DNA of 64,000 nt from Fallopia convolvulus (GCA_964016875.1 OZ024721.1:34494323-34558322); one strand, 5' to 3'. Shown: positions 23,262-35,585, numbered from the stretch's first letter. Program-made: numbers and translations. Notes: generated by a model from the letters alone, not told the origin.

Positions 23262-25170
23262 AATAGTCTCCTCAACAGATGAATGGCCTCCATAGACGAT
23301 CTCCCAGGCATGAAACCAAACTTATTCTCGGACACCTTGATTTGTCTCCTTAGCCTCAGCTCGATGGTTCTTTCCCACAACTTCATCGTATGACTAAGGA
23401 GTTTAATACCTATGTAATTGTCGCACTACTGTACATCCCCCTTGTTCTTGTATAGTGGGATCAACCTACTAAGCCTCCACTCATTCGTTATCCTAGCCGT
23501 CCTGAGAACGACATTAAAAAGCGTCGCTAGCCACTCTAGTCCTCTCACCCCCAAACACTTCCAGACTTCTATCGGGATTTCATCTGGTCCCACCGCTCTT
23601 CTGTTACTCATTTTACAGATCACTTCGTTTATCTCTTCCCTCTAGAATCGCTTGTAGAAAGAGAAGGGGCTTTCCTCGCTATCTCGACCCATCGGCCTGT
23701 GCAGACTACTTGTCCTTTCACAACCCTCATTAAGCAGACTGTAGAAGTACTTTTCCCACCGTTGTTTGATTTGCATATCCTCCACTAACACCCGTCTGTC
23801 CTCGTCCTTGATACATTTTACTTTGTCTAAATCCGAACTCTTCCTTTCTCTTTCCTTGGCCAGCCTGTATAAAACTCGTTCCCCACCCTTTTCATCCAGC
23901 GCCTTGTACAGATTCTCGAACGTTTTCTCTTTGGCAACTGCCATTGCTCTCTTAGATGCCTTCGTTGCTGCCTTGAGCTTTGCCAAACTCGCTTCCCTGT
24001 CTGACTCCACAATATGTAACCACTTTTTATAGGCTAGTTGTTTCTCCTTAACCTTCTCCTGAACCTCAACGTTCCACCAAGCTTCCGACCTTCCGTTAGC
24101 GGACTTTCCTCTCGACATACCAAGCACTCCACAAGCCGCTCTCCCGATACACTCCGCCATCTTGCCCCACATCTCATATGCGTTGCTACTCACTTGCCAT
24201 GCTCCTTTAGCATCCATTTCCTCAAGTATCCTTTCTCGCAGTATCTGCATATTGGGTTCTGAAAGGCGCCACCATCTGATCCTCGGTTGCGACATTGTTT
24301 TTGTCTTCCTCTTTTTGCAAGGCCACTTGAAATCCAGGACCAACAATCCGTGTTACGTCGACAAGCCTTCAAACTTAATAACCTTGCAGTCCTTGCAGCT
24401 TCCCCTATCCTCCCTCCTAGCCAGAAAAAAGTCTATGTGCGTTCTCCCCACTGTACTCTGAAAGGTGATTAACTGCTCTTCCCTCTTTCTGAACCAGGAG
24501 TTGACAACCAAACAACCAAACGCTGCTGCAAAATCTAATAGTGCTCTGCCCCCCTCATTCTTGTCTTCGACCACCAACCTCCATGAACCTCCTCGTACCA
24601 ATCAACAACTGCTTTGTATGCGGCACACTCCTTGTCAAGCTATCTAAGTCCTCCCAGAACTGTCTCTTCTCCTCAGGACTCAGCCCTCCATGGGGAGCGT
24701 AAGCACTAATAACATTCAGGATCTTCTCCCCCAAAGTGATCTTTACCAGCATCAAGCGATCACTCATCCTTTCCACCTATACCACCTGATCTTGCAGCTT
24801 ACTATCAACTAAGATCCCCAGTCCATTTTTACCACTAGGTGCCCCTGAGTACCGCAACTTCTAACCGTCAATCTCTCGAGCTTTCTTACCCTTCCACTTT
24901 GTTTCCTGAATGCATGCAATCTCTACTCTGTAATGATGTAGGGTCCTAACCAATTCAACGAATTTCCCAGTCAGCGTTCCCACATTCCAAGACCCTATCC
25001 TCAAACTAGTTCTCTGACTACTAGAAGCAACCCTCCTTGGCGGTGCATCCACCATTCAACCAAATATCTCCAAAACAGACGATTTCACCTGCAAAACTCA
25101 CACGGCACACATAGAAGCGCAAGCAAACAAAAGACTAAAGGAAAACACACAGAAGCGCAGATAAACAAAA
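23262..25170 (-). pseudogene. RTE-type LINE, 5' half (endonuclease to RT start)
   Basis: From 25055 downward the protein starts with the apurinic-type endonuclease: RIGSWNVGTLTGK and IACIQETKWKG, then SAYAPHGG and QFWEDLDSL, in frames broken by stops and shifts. A long frame (24346-23642) carries the linker with WWNVEVQEKVKEKQLAYKKW. 23623-23426 gives the RT start (VGPDEIPIEVWK, RLIPLYKNKGD) and then, after a stop, NKFGFMPGRSS and EAIHLLRRL up to the insertion point. The next residues resume at 8257. Joined length is about 3.3 kb, normal for RTE. Several stops make it inactive. Confidence 0.85.
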
Positions 25171-25261
25171 ATAAAATTAAAAAATATTATTTTAAATTTG
25201 ACATGTGGCTCATTTTTTTATAAAGACTTGGGTTTTGCTTTAGTATTGTACTAAGGTAGAT
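25171..25261. other. A-rich leader, 5' flank of the RTE LINE
   Basis: A short A-rich stretch with no gene. The LINE's exact 5' end and target duplication could not be placed. Confidence 0.3.
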
Positions 25262-25345
25262 TATAAGGGTGGTTCTCAACAGTTTTAAATATATATAGTG
25301 GGTGGTTTGTAGTAATATAAGTTTTATAAGGGTAGTTTTCGCTGA
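25262..25345 (+). repeat. GGGTGGTTT dispersed repeat, copy 2
   Basis: Plus-strand blocks gggtggttctcaac, gtgggtggtttgtagtaat and agggtagtttt match the order seen on the minus strand at 3105-3195. Confidence 0.5.
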
Positions 25346-26260
25346 TTTCGTCTATTAATAATTAATGTCTGTAATCGTTGTAAACCCTAAACGTCATCGA
25401 TACGACTACTAATAGATTCAAAAAATGCAAACAAAAAGTGAAAAGAATCGAATCAAGTAGAACATAAAGATTGGTGATGCGGTTCAGTGGAGCCTAGTCC
25501 GCAGAACCTCAATATGGGAGGCTCATCCCAAATCCACTATTTTGAAAAACAATCTCAAAGTGTTACAAACACACAAGAGTTTGAGTCAAAACGAAATTGA
25601 GTCGACAATAGAACTACAAGAACAGGGAAAGTAAAAAAGAACAGAGATCAGAGAAGGAAATTAGGGTTTTGGTCCCCTATAGGCTGACAAAGCTTCGAGA
25701 AGAAGCTCTACAAGACACAGTAACACCAGATCTCAACGAGCTCGGACTGCTGTTGTCAAACGCGCGCTGTCAATCGCTCCATCGTGAGGCACCACCAGAG
25801 AACTCTCTTCAACCGTGCAGAAAGCTCTCAAATGAGCTCGGAAGCAAGTAAGTGAGCTTAAATAGCTAGGTCAAGACTCAAGAGGAGAGGCTTCGAAACG
25901 CATCATTTCATTAAAGCTCGTCTCAAAAGCTGACTTTTGGGCTACGCCAAACATTTGGGCCTGATCACTGACTCTTGTTCAAGCCCAATATTCAAGAGTC
26001 AGCCCACTCTTCAAGACTCAGCCCACTCTTCAGGATATACCGAAACCGGCTAGCTATCTCATAAAATCGGTTTGACTAGGGGAAGCCACAAGCCGATTCA
26101 ACATATAAATAGACCTTGATCTCGAGATTGAAATCAGTTCCCGACTCAGAAAATTCTACTAATTAAATTGAAGTGCTTTGCTATACCAAACTTATGTCAC
26201 TAAGCTTAAATCTGATTTAATCAAATACATAACAATGTCATATCATTTTGCTCTCAAAAA
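25346..26260. other. Unassigned repetitive-looking spacer
   Basis: No coding family recognised. A small direct repeat (agactcagcccactcttca-like units, about 25996-26033) is present. An 'attagggttttggtcccc' string is typical of LTR or 5'-leader DNA, but I find no termini. Confidence 0.3.
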
Positions 26261-26467
26261 CTATATTTGACTATTATGATACGTGTCAACTTTAAAGGAA
26301 GACGATAGGTTGGAGTGTTGGACCATCATGTAGATGAATTGCGAAGCTCCAATTGACGACTTGAGCTGGTCCCTGGACTTGCTGATGGTAGTGGCAAAAG
26401 TTAGAGAATCAGCAATAAGGAATATGAGACAAAGGCAAGCAAAAGGAAGGAAAATATCAAAATGCAA
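26261..26467 (-). CDS. Small hypothetical protein with signal-peptide-like N-terminus (68 aa)
   Basis: The start codon follows a plausible leader. Residues 1-26 form a hydrophobic segment (FLPFACLCLIFLIADSLTFA) that would serve as a signal peptide with cleavage after A. The rest is polar with no cysteine-rich pattern. I recognise no family. It may be a first exon or truncated fragment of a secreted-protein gene, as nothing coding continues downstream. Confidence 0.3.
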   Translation of the reverse strand: MHFDIFLPFACLCLIFLIADSLTFATTISKSRDQLKSSIGASQFIYMMVQHSNLSSSFKVDTYHNSQI

Positions 26468-26993
26468 GCTGTAGTACGTACCTATCCATGAAATTGTAAA
26501 GAAGAAAGTGCAGAGCCACTAATTCAGCTTTCCTTCCTCATGACTCATTTTATGCATAAGGATAGGATCAACTGATTAAAAAGTCCTCTTTTTTAGTTGT
26601 GGGTTTAGCCGCTGTCAAGCTGACTTGAGTTCTATATACTATTATAAATTAGTAAGTAATAGTAATTTGCATTGCAATTGCTGATTCCTTGCGGGCTGGC
26701 TGGCTGGCAATCGGGCCCATTGGACATTCGGACAACTAATACCGATATTGACTCCTTAAATCTTAGATATTCAACCATTTAGACTAGTACGGATCTAGTG
26801 TTCCACTCCTTTGCTAGAACTAATGCTGCTTTACTTGGATCAACCTCAACAAGTCTCCTATATCTTTCTACAAAATAGAAAATCAATTGTCACATTCTTT
26901 TAAAAAAAAAAATCAGTCCAACTTCAATAGATTTTCTATTTTACCTACTTTTACCCTAATGTGGCTTTAATCAACCACCCAAAGCTTTGTGGT
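26468..26993. other. No gene recognised
   Basis: Ordinary AT-rich intergenic sequence with a GGCTGGCTGGC microrepeat near 26694-26705. Confidence 0.4.
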
Positions 26994-27014
26994 CTCATCC
27001 ATGAGGATGCTATT

Positions 27015-27206
27015 TTTTTATTTTTTTTTGATCAGGTAAGATTTAGGATAGCCCAAGTAGTACTTCGACTAGCCTAAAATAGGCATGAACGGGTGAGAAC
27101 TGTGAACAGTTCTAAATAAATTAATAACATGGCTTCGTCGCCGGTGGGTGTCGAAACGGTGACCTCGGGGTTCTTCCCCCAAGGACCAACCGCTTGGACT
27201 GGGCTC
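27015..27206 (-). mobile_element. tRNA-derived SINE
   Basis: It is flanked by a 21-bp direct repeat (26994-27014 and 27207-27227, starting CTCATCCATGAGG). The minus strand begins with GCCCAGTCCAAGCGGTTGG and carries a weak B box (GTTTCGACACCC). It ends in CTTACCTGATC followed by an A-rich tail (27015-27030 on the plus strand as T runs). Body about 190 bp. Promoter-box layout, A tail and long target duplication are the hallmarks of a plant SINE. Confidence 0.85.
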
Positions 27207-27271
27207 CTCATCCATGAGGATGCTATTGGTATTGGTTGATCAATCCTTTCACCAAACTCTACAAATAAAAA

Positions 27272-27545
27272 ATAAGATAAAATATTCTAAAATCTTAATC
27301 TAATAAATGATAAATTATTTGTTATTTGACTTATAGGAAAATAAAATATTATAGAATCTTAACTTCATTAATGATAAATTATTTATTATTTGACTAATAA
27401 GAAAATAAAATATTCTAGAATCTTAGATTTGTAATTGGACTTATAAAAAATAAAAATATTCTAAAATCTTAATTTAATAAATGATATATTATTTATTATT
27501 TGATTAATAAGAAACTAAAATATTTACATTTTGCTTATAAAAATC
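27272..27545. repeat. Tandem repeat, about 70-bp unit
   Basis: Units with AAAATATTCTAAAATCTTAA, then AATGATAAATTATTT, then ATTTGACTTATA recur three to four times with small indels. It is AT-rich and non-coding. Confidence 0.7.
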
Positions 27546-27571
27546 TCCCTTATTTGAGCGAGACGGAGGTA
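27546..27571. mobile_element. Stowaway-like terminus
   Basis: CTTATTTGAGCGAGACGGAGGTA is the usual right end of CTCCGTC-type MITEs followed by TA. The left end is not clear, so the tandem repeat before it may be this MITE's interior. Confidence 0.45.
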
Positions 27572-28117
27572 TGAACAGAGCAAGCAACAACGTCGATTTA
27601 GCTGAATTTGTGCTCCTTTTAATTCGATCTGGTTCCCATGGAGTTTGTTAAAAACTCTATGGGTGAAGTTATTAAAACCCTATAGAAAATTAATGAACTC
27701 GTCGGGAATAAATGTAAAAGAAAAAATATAAGTTCATATGGAGAGAGAAAAAAGAAATCCTACACGTTGATTTTTATTTAATGATTAGGATCTTCTCAAC
27801 TCTATCGATATAGTTTTTTTTTTCTCAACTTCACTGGAACTAGATTTTGGAGATTTGTAGATCACCCTATATTTAGGAAAGTCTCTACATTATTTAGAAA
27901 ATCTCTCTACAATGGGAAATGAAGTAAGATTGCTCTTACTTTATTGAATATAAAGTAGATTTTTTAAAATCTAAATTGCTACTAATTTTATTATTTATTA
28001 ATAAAGAAGGGGATAATTAGTACAATAAAAATGTGGGGTATTAGTTGGAGGAAAGGAGTGGAGCAGGAGATTCGGACTCCATTTAGACTTTTTTTCCTAC
28101 CATCGATATGGATTACT

Positions 28118-28215
28118 TGTATTTTTTTTTGATAAGTTAAAATTTTGGATATCGGACAAGTCCGATTACCGAGAGGTCGTAAAAAAAAGGGCAGTCCGAA
28201 TAACCGGCTAGAAGT
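28118..28215 (-). mobile_element. Possible SINE 3' fragment
   Basis: A T-run followed by GATAAGTTAAAATTTTGGAT resembles, on the minus strand, the A-tailed end of the SINE at 27015 (AACTTATCAAAA against CTTACCTGATCAAAA). No target duplication was found. Confidence 0.3.
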
Positions 28216-28384
28216 GCCTGAAACAACTAGAACAAACATGTAAAATAAGTACAACTAGGGAAGAACCAGAACTAGAATGAAAAGATTAATGGAGAAGTTA
28301 GGGGCTAGAAAAAAACAAAGCCTCTAGCATTCAGGTCAAAACGGACAAATCATGAAGAAAGGTGGACCACTAGCGTTGCCTCCT

Positions 28385-29470
28385 GACTTGACTAAAGTCG
28401 TTGTGCCGAGATCAAAAATAAATTATCCAAAATTACAAACCAAGTATAGCATGGAAGTAAGGGATCGAACCCAAGAGAATCAGTGTTTCTAATCAATCAA
28501 CAAAGACATGGGTTTTGAGTTTTAAGCAAGCAAACAGAATTAAGATTTCAAATCAATAAAAGAAAAGCAGAGTTCATTCAATCAATTCCACCTTTTTAAT
28601 CATTCGATCATTGATTCATCCACTTTTATATATTTCCCAGGTTAATTCCAATCCTTATAAAAGGTTTCCGCTTGTCCACGGTCCAAGCGAAACTATGATA
28701 TGAACAAGGATGCTTAATTCGAATCATGCAAAGTATTAAGGATAATAGGAAATCAAATCATGCAATCAAACGAGTCTCATGCATAAAATAACCATCAAAT
28801 ACTCTTTCTCAATTCCAGTCCACGGTCTTGGAAAAGAGTTGTTTCAAGGATAAATAAGATTGCACAAACAACAATCAAACCTAATCCAAACAGTAGATCT
28901 AAGTCAATCAAACAAGTTGATTGATCAGGCTCATAAAATCAAACATAGATCATGGAATTAAAAACAAGAGTTTTGATATTAACCAAAGGATAGAAAAGTT
29001 ACCAAAATCTCACAAATTCAATAAAAAGGCTTCCTTGACAGAACTAAAAAATAGTCTCCCCCAAAGTATGCTATCAAATTGAATACGAAAACTAGGTATA
29101 AATACTAGAACATCTGAAATAACCTAAATACTAAAGATAATAAAACGTAAAATAAAAGATAAAATAAAGTCGGCGCGCGGAGAAACAGCCACCCGCGAGC
29201 AATGATCAACACCCTCGAGCGCGGGTCCACGTCTTCATCTGCCCTCGCGGAATCTCGATCTCCCGCGGTCTCGGCTCCATACCCGAGGGCACGGGTCTTC
29301 TTCTTCGTAGAATCTTCAGTCTTGTATTTCCTTAGCAACAGCAGCAAAGCGGGTCTTCAGCTCAAACTCGGATCTCTATCTTCAAAGTCTTCATCTGTAG
29401 GCTTTCTTGATTTTACAAATAAATGCCCTAATCTAGCCTAAAACACTCAGAAATCCTATATAAAAATACA
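28385..29470 (-). mobile_element. Athila-type LTR relic
   Basis: It has the layout of the LTRs at 43.7 and 52.7 kb. A 'gggatcgaacccaagagaa' block lies near the left end (compare 'ggatcgttccacgagaagc'), followed by AT-rich sequence with 'tccacggtc', then a GC-rich patch with inverted CCGCGAG/CTCGAGCGCGGG motifs at about 29188-29300. Exact ends were not found, and the right portion is degraded. Confidence 0.4.
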
Positions 29471-29497
29471 TAGTTACGTTGTACAGAATCCAGCGTA

Positions 29498-31389
29498 TCA
29501 CCTCCACCGAAATGAAGGGTCTTCAGTAGCCTCAAAACGTCCAACGACCATGCCAATCATATGCAAACCATACTTCATCCTAGAACCACACCTCGGAGTC
29601 ATGAGTACTTTGCCCGGGTCAAACCTGTTAAAACAAACAAACAAACACACCAAAGGAAAGTCCAAATTAAGGCCCATTAGACCTACCAGCCTAGAAACAA
29701 TAGGCACATAAAACTAAAGCACCAAATGGGCCTAGGCCCAAGAGTTCAAAACCAAACCAACAAAGGTGTAAACAACTGGAGTAGGAAGAACGAAACACGT
29801 AGGTCATCTTCACAAGCACTAGAGAATCCTATCTCAAAGGACAATAAGAGGACTGCAGTCGGCCACGTCGGCCAAACCAAAAAAGCAGTCATGGAGGAAA
29901 CGTTATCAAAACGACCACGTCACGATCGACAAAGCAAGAATTCTTGTGGCATGGTCATACCAACGCGAATTGTAGTCTACGGGGGAAAGGGAAATTAAGA
30001 AAGGAAACAGACTGGAGAAAAATGGAAAGAACCACAAGTATAACCTACAAGCATCACAGGCCTACGCCACCGAACGGAAAAATTGAGCTCCGCCCATGAT
30101 ACGTGATCGCCTCGGATTACTTCTCGTTGATCTCGTTTTGAACCCACACAAGTCCCAATCTTGCCAATAATCAACTTTCCAACCTGAATTGACTATCAAA
30201 GTTGATGATGAACAAAACTGAATTTGAATCACTTGATTGAATTCAAAAGAGATAGTTCAATTGGATTGGCTTTAACGCTAAATCCAATTGATGAACTAGT
30301 TGATCTTTAATAATCAAACTAGAACTAATCAAATTGATTAATTGAATGAAACAAATATGGAACTTAATCTCAAGAACACGAGTAGAGAGAGAGTGAAATG
30401 ATGAAGATCGATCGGTTGAATGCAATTGCTAGAGAACTTGAATTGTTTAATGGCCCAAGAGCAAGACTAAACCAATGGGGTTTAATCTTACTGAGCTGAA
30501 TTTTATTGAATGATAAATGCAAGCTATAAATAAGAATTACAAAGCAATGTTCCTTGGGGAACAAGTCAGCCATGGCCGGCCCTAGTAAGGGTGAATTCAT
30601 CCATTGGCTTGTTTCCCAAGATAACTTATTATAATTGAAAATCATCTATCTAAATTCCCTTACCATAAATAAATCAAATAATAATTATCTGACTTATTTA
30701 GATAAGAAAATTATTCTAACGAACTTAAAAGATAACAATAAAAGTATAACCAAGATATTTCAGCCACTAACATAAGCCTATGGCCGAAAATATCACTTAT
30801 TAAAGTTCTAGCTAAAGATAGAATTAAATATCAAAGATAAGATTCCCGTAAAACTTGAACATCTCTTAGTAAATCCCATTTTTCGGCTCTTTTCTGTTGG
30901 ATTCTAAATTTGGTGTAAACTACAAAGTTGTAGATCTTTTAATTATGTTTCCAACGCATATTGAACGAACTTGAGATCAAATTTATAGCCCAAGTTATGA
31001 CCAGTTTACTGGGCACTATTTTCCATTTGACAAGTTTCTTAACATTCCGAATTTTAATAACTTGATTCTCTTCCTTGGAGGCCTTGAACTCCATGGATGG
31101 ATATTTTGAAGAGATAATATCAAATCCATGAACACCTCTTTGAACTTGAACGCTCGAGACCTTGGGAAAGGTCTTGGTCTTGGCTATTTCTCATGTCCTT
31201 TGATCGCTATCAGCGCACCTCCATTAACGTCGGCCAAAAAGGAGCAAAGACAAGCAAGCCAGAATCGTCAAAAGATTTGTCCTAAAATTGTCAAGGGATC
31301 GCTCTTGTCAGAAAAGATATCAGTCAATCAAAGAAACAAATTCATCAGAAATACATCTTATAATTTCTACTTGCAAAGAAACAATTTAA
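29498..31389. other. No gene recognised; LTR/leader-like spacer
   Basis: A 90-codon plus frame (29726-29998, basic, KRPRH motif near the end) resembles the low-complexity C-termini of LINE ORF1 proteins but cannot be assigned. The remainder is AT-rich without motifs. 30240-30600 reads like transposon-leader DNA. Confidence 0.25.
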
Positions 31390-31390
31390 T

Positions 31391-31456
31391 TTCTATTTCC
31401 ATACTCCTTTCATTCAGAAATACTTATCGTTCTAAAAATTGGGAGGTCAAGATTTG
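31391..31456 (+). repeat. CTCCTTTC MITE end, copy 1
   Basis: The string 'ccatactcctttcattcag' followed by 'aaatacttatcgttct' matches the terminus of CTCCCTCCGT-type Stowaway MITEs. The same block recurs at 35586-35668, bracketing the organellar-like region. Confidence 0.5.
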
Positions 31457-31545
31457 GTAACAATTTAATTTCATGTTACAAAACAAGTAGTTAGTTTGAC
31501 TTTGGAAAGGCTACTAAAGACCGGGTGAAGAATGAAAAACGTTCG

Positions 31546-31758
31546 CTAACGCCCACGGGATAAGATCTTTTTTAGATCAGCAATGAATGTCTTGTATCTA
31601 TTAAGAAAGATTTCTCCCCGGCCCTGAATGCCATACCTTGTTGAAGGCGATTCACGAGAGAATCGCGCACTGTTCCGCGAGATGTGAATGCCCGTGATCT
31701 GCTCGGTATAGTGATGGATTTCATGGCCGACGTCTAACCGGCACGAATAGGCCGACAT
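31546..31758 (-). CDS. Unrecognised ORF in organellar-like DNA (70 aa)
   Basis: Basic product with RYGIQGRGEIFLNRYKTF and a LKKILSRGR C-terminus. The stop lies in ordinary context and the start methionine is arbitrary. It has the look of the C-terminal end of a longer nucleic-acid-binding protein. The composition matches its GC-rich surroundings. No family assigned. Confidence 0.3.
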   Translation of the reverse strand: MSAYSCRLDVGHEIHHYTEQITGIHISRNSARFSRESPSTRYGIQGRGEIFLNRYKTFIADLKKILSRGR

Positions 31759-32750
31759 GAAAGGACTTCCCCGGGGAGCATTTTTTCTTTCGTCCTCGGA
31801 CGTTCGAACATTTTGTTCGATTCCGGAACTTGCGTTCTCATGCCCGGAATTTCTCAGAACACCAAGTAGCAGAAGCAGCGAAGCTTCGTAGACAAGGCGG
31901 TTCGCTCAGTGCTTACGAACGAAAAAGTGTTTGTCGATTAGGTACGGGATAACTAATCCACTGGAGGGCCTCTGAAAGGGTTTTCTAGTTGATCACTAGC
32001 CTTGGCATTCCCCTTTCCTGCTCATTTCTGTTATTGACGTATTTTGCAGCGCTGGACCTTACTCTTACTTGGCCTAATTAGGCCCTTCTTCAAGAGATCA
32101 CCCACTTATTCCTGATTCAACCTGAACTACGTGAGAGCTCAAAACTATTTGAATCCTTACTTTTTGTTATCCCGCTCCTGAGCCATAGCCAGTAGGATCA
32201 GAAGTAACGGCTACTGACTTTGGATCACTTTCATCCGCATTTCTTTTTTTTCTTTTCTTCTCTTATGCCGGGTCTGGGGGAGGAGGAATTTTATCTGGCC
32301 TCTTTCGCCCTAGGTCTGGGATCGATCCCCTTTACTTTAGCCAAGGAAAGCGGTCCAATACCAGCTTCTTCTATAGGACCGGAGTCGTCAACAAGAACTG
32401 CAAATACGATCACTCTGCCATCAACAGGAAATCAATCCGCATCTGAGATGTCAAGTCTCATCTCGTGCTTTCGGGCGATGAATCTTTGCTCGGTTTTTCC
32501 ACTCTATTAAGATTAAAGGTTCCCAAAAATGAATTAATTTAAGAGGAACTCCCCCCTTTGCCTTCTTTGATTAGGACTTTGCCCGGGGAAGAGCTCATCG
32601 GGGAAGAACTCAAAAAAGAAAGCAAAAAAGTCAAAGTCAGTCGGATTCGCTAGCCTTTGGGCTTAAAGAATCGCTCTTTGCTAATAGAATGGACTGGCTT
32701 AGAATCAATGCTTTGACCGCTAATGTAGAATATAAGAACGTATTTTTGCC

Positions 32751-33459
32751 TTGTCTGGGGCCAACAGACTCATTCTTACTTACTTAGCTAATTCAATTCT
32801 TTCTAATGGGATGCCCTTTTATAATGATAATGAAATGCCTGCCTTTCTACAAAGATCCCAATCCCAAGAAAGTTCAATCGGCAGCCTTCCTCTTTTAGAA
32901 TCCTCCTCAAGCTATGAATCGCTTAATACATTTCGAAATTTAATTATGCCTGACAACGAGAATAACCTATATACGAGAATCAGATTTCTAGAGGAGCTGA
33001 GTTGCTATAACTTGCCGCCCGAGCAATTTGGGTGATTATGAAAGACTTGTGCGAGAACACTTCGATCAAGCTATCAATGTAGACCATTTTAGATAAATTT
33101 ATGATTTGGAAATTTATTAAAAGAAAGCAGTATTGCAAGATAGGCTCCATAATCTGATGGTTAATGATAAAAATATGGAATAGATTATGAATCTTTCGCC
33201 ATATGATGATATCAGAAGGGAAGCGTATAAATTTCTGGAATATAAGGTGGAGCCGGTTAGCGGCCTAAACCATCCATATCAGCGACATCTCATGGACGGA
33301 AGTCTCAATTTCTTTATTCAATCACTAAACGAGAAGGAGCAAACAAAGGGTGGGAGTAGACCAGGTGAGATCTTAATTGTAAAAGGAAAGGGGGAGATAT
33401 GTCACGTGTGCAAATACAAGCATCTCTATCAGCGTTTCTCGTTTAGTCTCGGATCTTGA
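32751..33459 (+). pseudogene. Broken ORF in organellar-like DNA
   Basis: The frame at 32751-33035 ends right after NLPPEQFG. Shifting frame at about 33028 continues with GDYERLVREHFDQAINVDHF, passes stops near 33094, 33118 and 33181, and runs into 33187-33459 (NLSPYDDIRREAYKFLEYK ... HPYQRHLMDGSLNFFIQSL). The whole looks like one protein of about 230 residues or more, broken by one shift and several stops. The serine-rich N-terminal part precedes a charged helical part. I do not recognise the family. A mitochondrial-plasmid ORF is a possibility. Confidence 0.45.
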
Positions 33460-35100
33460 GCCATATAGGAAATATTCCTCTTGTTCGGAGATGCTGAGAT
33501 AAGAAAGCTCGACTCGGTTGGGTCTAAACTCTAAAACAAAGATTCTCCTTCAGTAGATTCATCAATCAAACAAATGAAGATTCTGAAAGAACTCAAAAAA
33601 GGGGTGGATCGAGGGACTGGACCTCTTTCTTCTCTTATTAGGGTTTCTTCTCTTCATTTGCGCCGAAGAAAATGAATGACTAGAATAATTACAACATCGG
33701 GGGGAGAGCAACGTCTATGGTCGGGATTTAAAGGCCCTGGAGAAACATAGCCGTTGAGGCATCTTTTCTAACTCAAGGGTGGATAAACTTAGTTGAAACG
33801 GAGGAATTGGCTTGGCTGATAAAGATGGACAGTAAGGATCGCCTAATTTATTTTGCTTAGTGAAGGTGGAGGCTGACATGGTATATGCGTGAGTTCTAGG
33901 GAATTTGTTCGGTGTCTCAAGGGTTGTTCCCATTTTTGGATTTGGCTAGAGAGGGGCCAAAGTAAGACAATGAAAGAGTGTAACTTCCATTTTCACGTAC
34001 TGAGAGGCGGGCCCTTGTATCATGGTTAGTTTTTGGCTTGCTTCAATGATAAGGGGAAGGGGAGAGATGAGGTTTGGATTGCAGCTAGCTAGGGATTGAT
34101 TGGGGTAGGGGAAAAAGGCATCCAATGAAGAAGACAATGGGAAAAAGACTGCTTTCGATTCTTTCTTGTCTATCGCATCCGACACGAAAACTTTCATGCA
34201 GGCTGGCTTGTTTAGCCTGCCAGCAAAGAACGACGAGTGAAGACCGACAGTCGACTTATGATTGGCCAGCTTCTGTGGGAGGCTTTTTTCCTGATTTGAA
34301 AGATAGGGCTATCAAGTCTTAGGGGAGGACATCTGGCCTAGTTAGAGATGCGTCTTTTAGAATAGCTCCTAATCTTCTTACCACGTCTTCTTTTTCTGCT
34401 CCTGAGAGAGATAGAAGAGTGGTTTACGGGTTGGGGTCCTAGGATTCCGTTTTTGACCGGGTAGGATCCCGTCTCGTTAAAGGGCATGATTTTAGCCTAT
34501 TTAAATAAAAAAGAGAAAGGTCGTAAACCAAAGGAACGAATCAATGCCCGTGATTCTTAGGCTTATGAGCTTTCCCTAGTCGAAAAGGGAAGGGGACATC
34601 TTTCAAAAGGTGGCTGAAGTCTTGGATCAGCGAAGTCGGGAGCTAAGGGCTCAGTGATTTACTTTTTCTGCCAGAGTAGAAGGGCTAGCTGGCCTAGGCG
34701 CGGAGGAAACTCTATCTTCGTACTTTTCCAATATCGGACTAGGGGGCCTCCATCCTTGAGCATTTCGAATTAGACAAATCCGAAAAGACTAGCGACAGGA
34801 TCCATTTTAAGATCTAGTTTAGAAGGGTGCTTCGTCGGAGAAGTGCACAGGTAGTTTGAGCTTGATGCAAATGGGTAAAATATCCTCAGCTTTATATGAT
34901 TATCAATCAAATAAAAAAGTTTTTTATGTCACAATGCCCTACCACAGGTAGGGTGACGGCTAGTTTGGTATGTTGGGAGATATCATTATTTCCGAACCCA
35001 CCTAGGTTTAGAATAGGGATCCTGTAGCTAAGGAAGCCTTGAGGAGGAAGATGTCGCCGATATTGAATTCCTTCCCGAGCTTTCATTTTCATGCTTATCC

Positions 35101-35585
35101 CATTAGCGCTTTAAGTCCATGGATGGGACAAGGATGGCTAGTCAAAAGTTTGATCAACCCCGTGTTTTTTGGCAGAAAAATGGCTATTTGTGCTTAAAAG
35201 TCAAAAGTTCATATCTCATTATATTCCAAGTTTTGAATCTGATTTCAATGTCTTTTTTGGCTCCAACCCCGTGTTTTTCGACTCTCATCGATAGAGTGAA
35301 GCTTGAACCCATTCATGTCCAGCACAAATCCAATATTCATTTCACTTGTGTTTATCTTGAAATTTGGTCATCTTGTCTTGCTAAAAAAAAAGAAATATTC
35401 ATTTCACACTAATTAACGGAACTTTGTTATATGATCCACCTCTAAGAATTTTAACATCTCATCCATGAAAGCACAGCATAAACAAATATATGTGTAAGAA
35501 CTTACGCCTTTGCAGTTCCAACGAGAAATTTGATCCGAGCTTCCTAACTCAAATATCCATGCTGGCTCATAGCGCCATGAAGCCA
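35101..35585. other. No gene recognised
   Basis: AT-rich nuclear-type spacer. A 97-codon frame (35119-35412) has no recognisable features. Confidence 0.35.

Larger units (their letters stand above)
31490..35100. other. Organellar-like insert (mitochondrial or plasmid DNA)
   Basis: Composition changes abruptly. GC is higher, and short purine-rich strings such as 'ggaaggggaca', 'cttcgtagacaaggcgg' and 'ctagctggcctaggcgcgg' resemble plant mitochondrial intergenic DNA. It is free of the AT-rich repeats around it. It contains frames with no plant nuclear family (31546-31758 minus, 32220-32510 plus) and a broken frame at 32751-33459. I infer a nuclear copy of mitochondrial or mitochondrial-plasmid DNA. 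I could not name an organellar gene, so this rests on texture. Confidence 0.5.
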
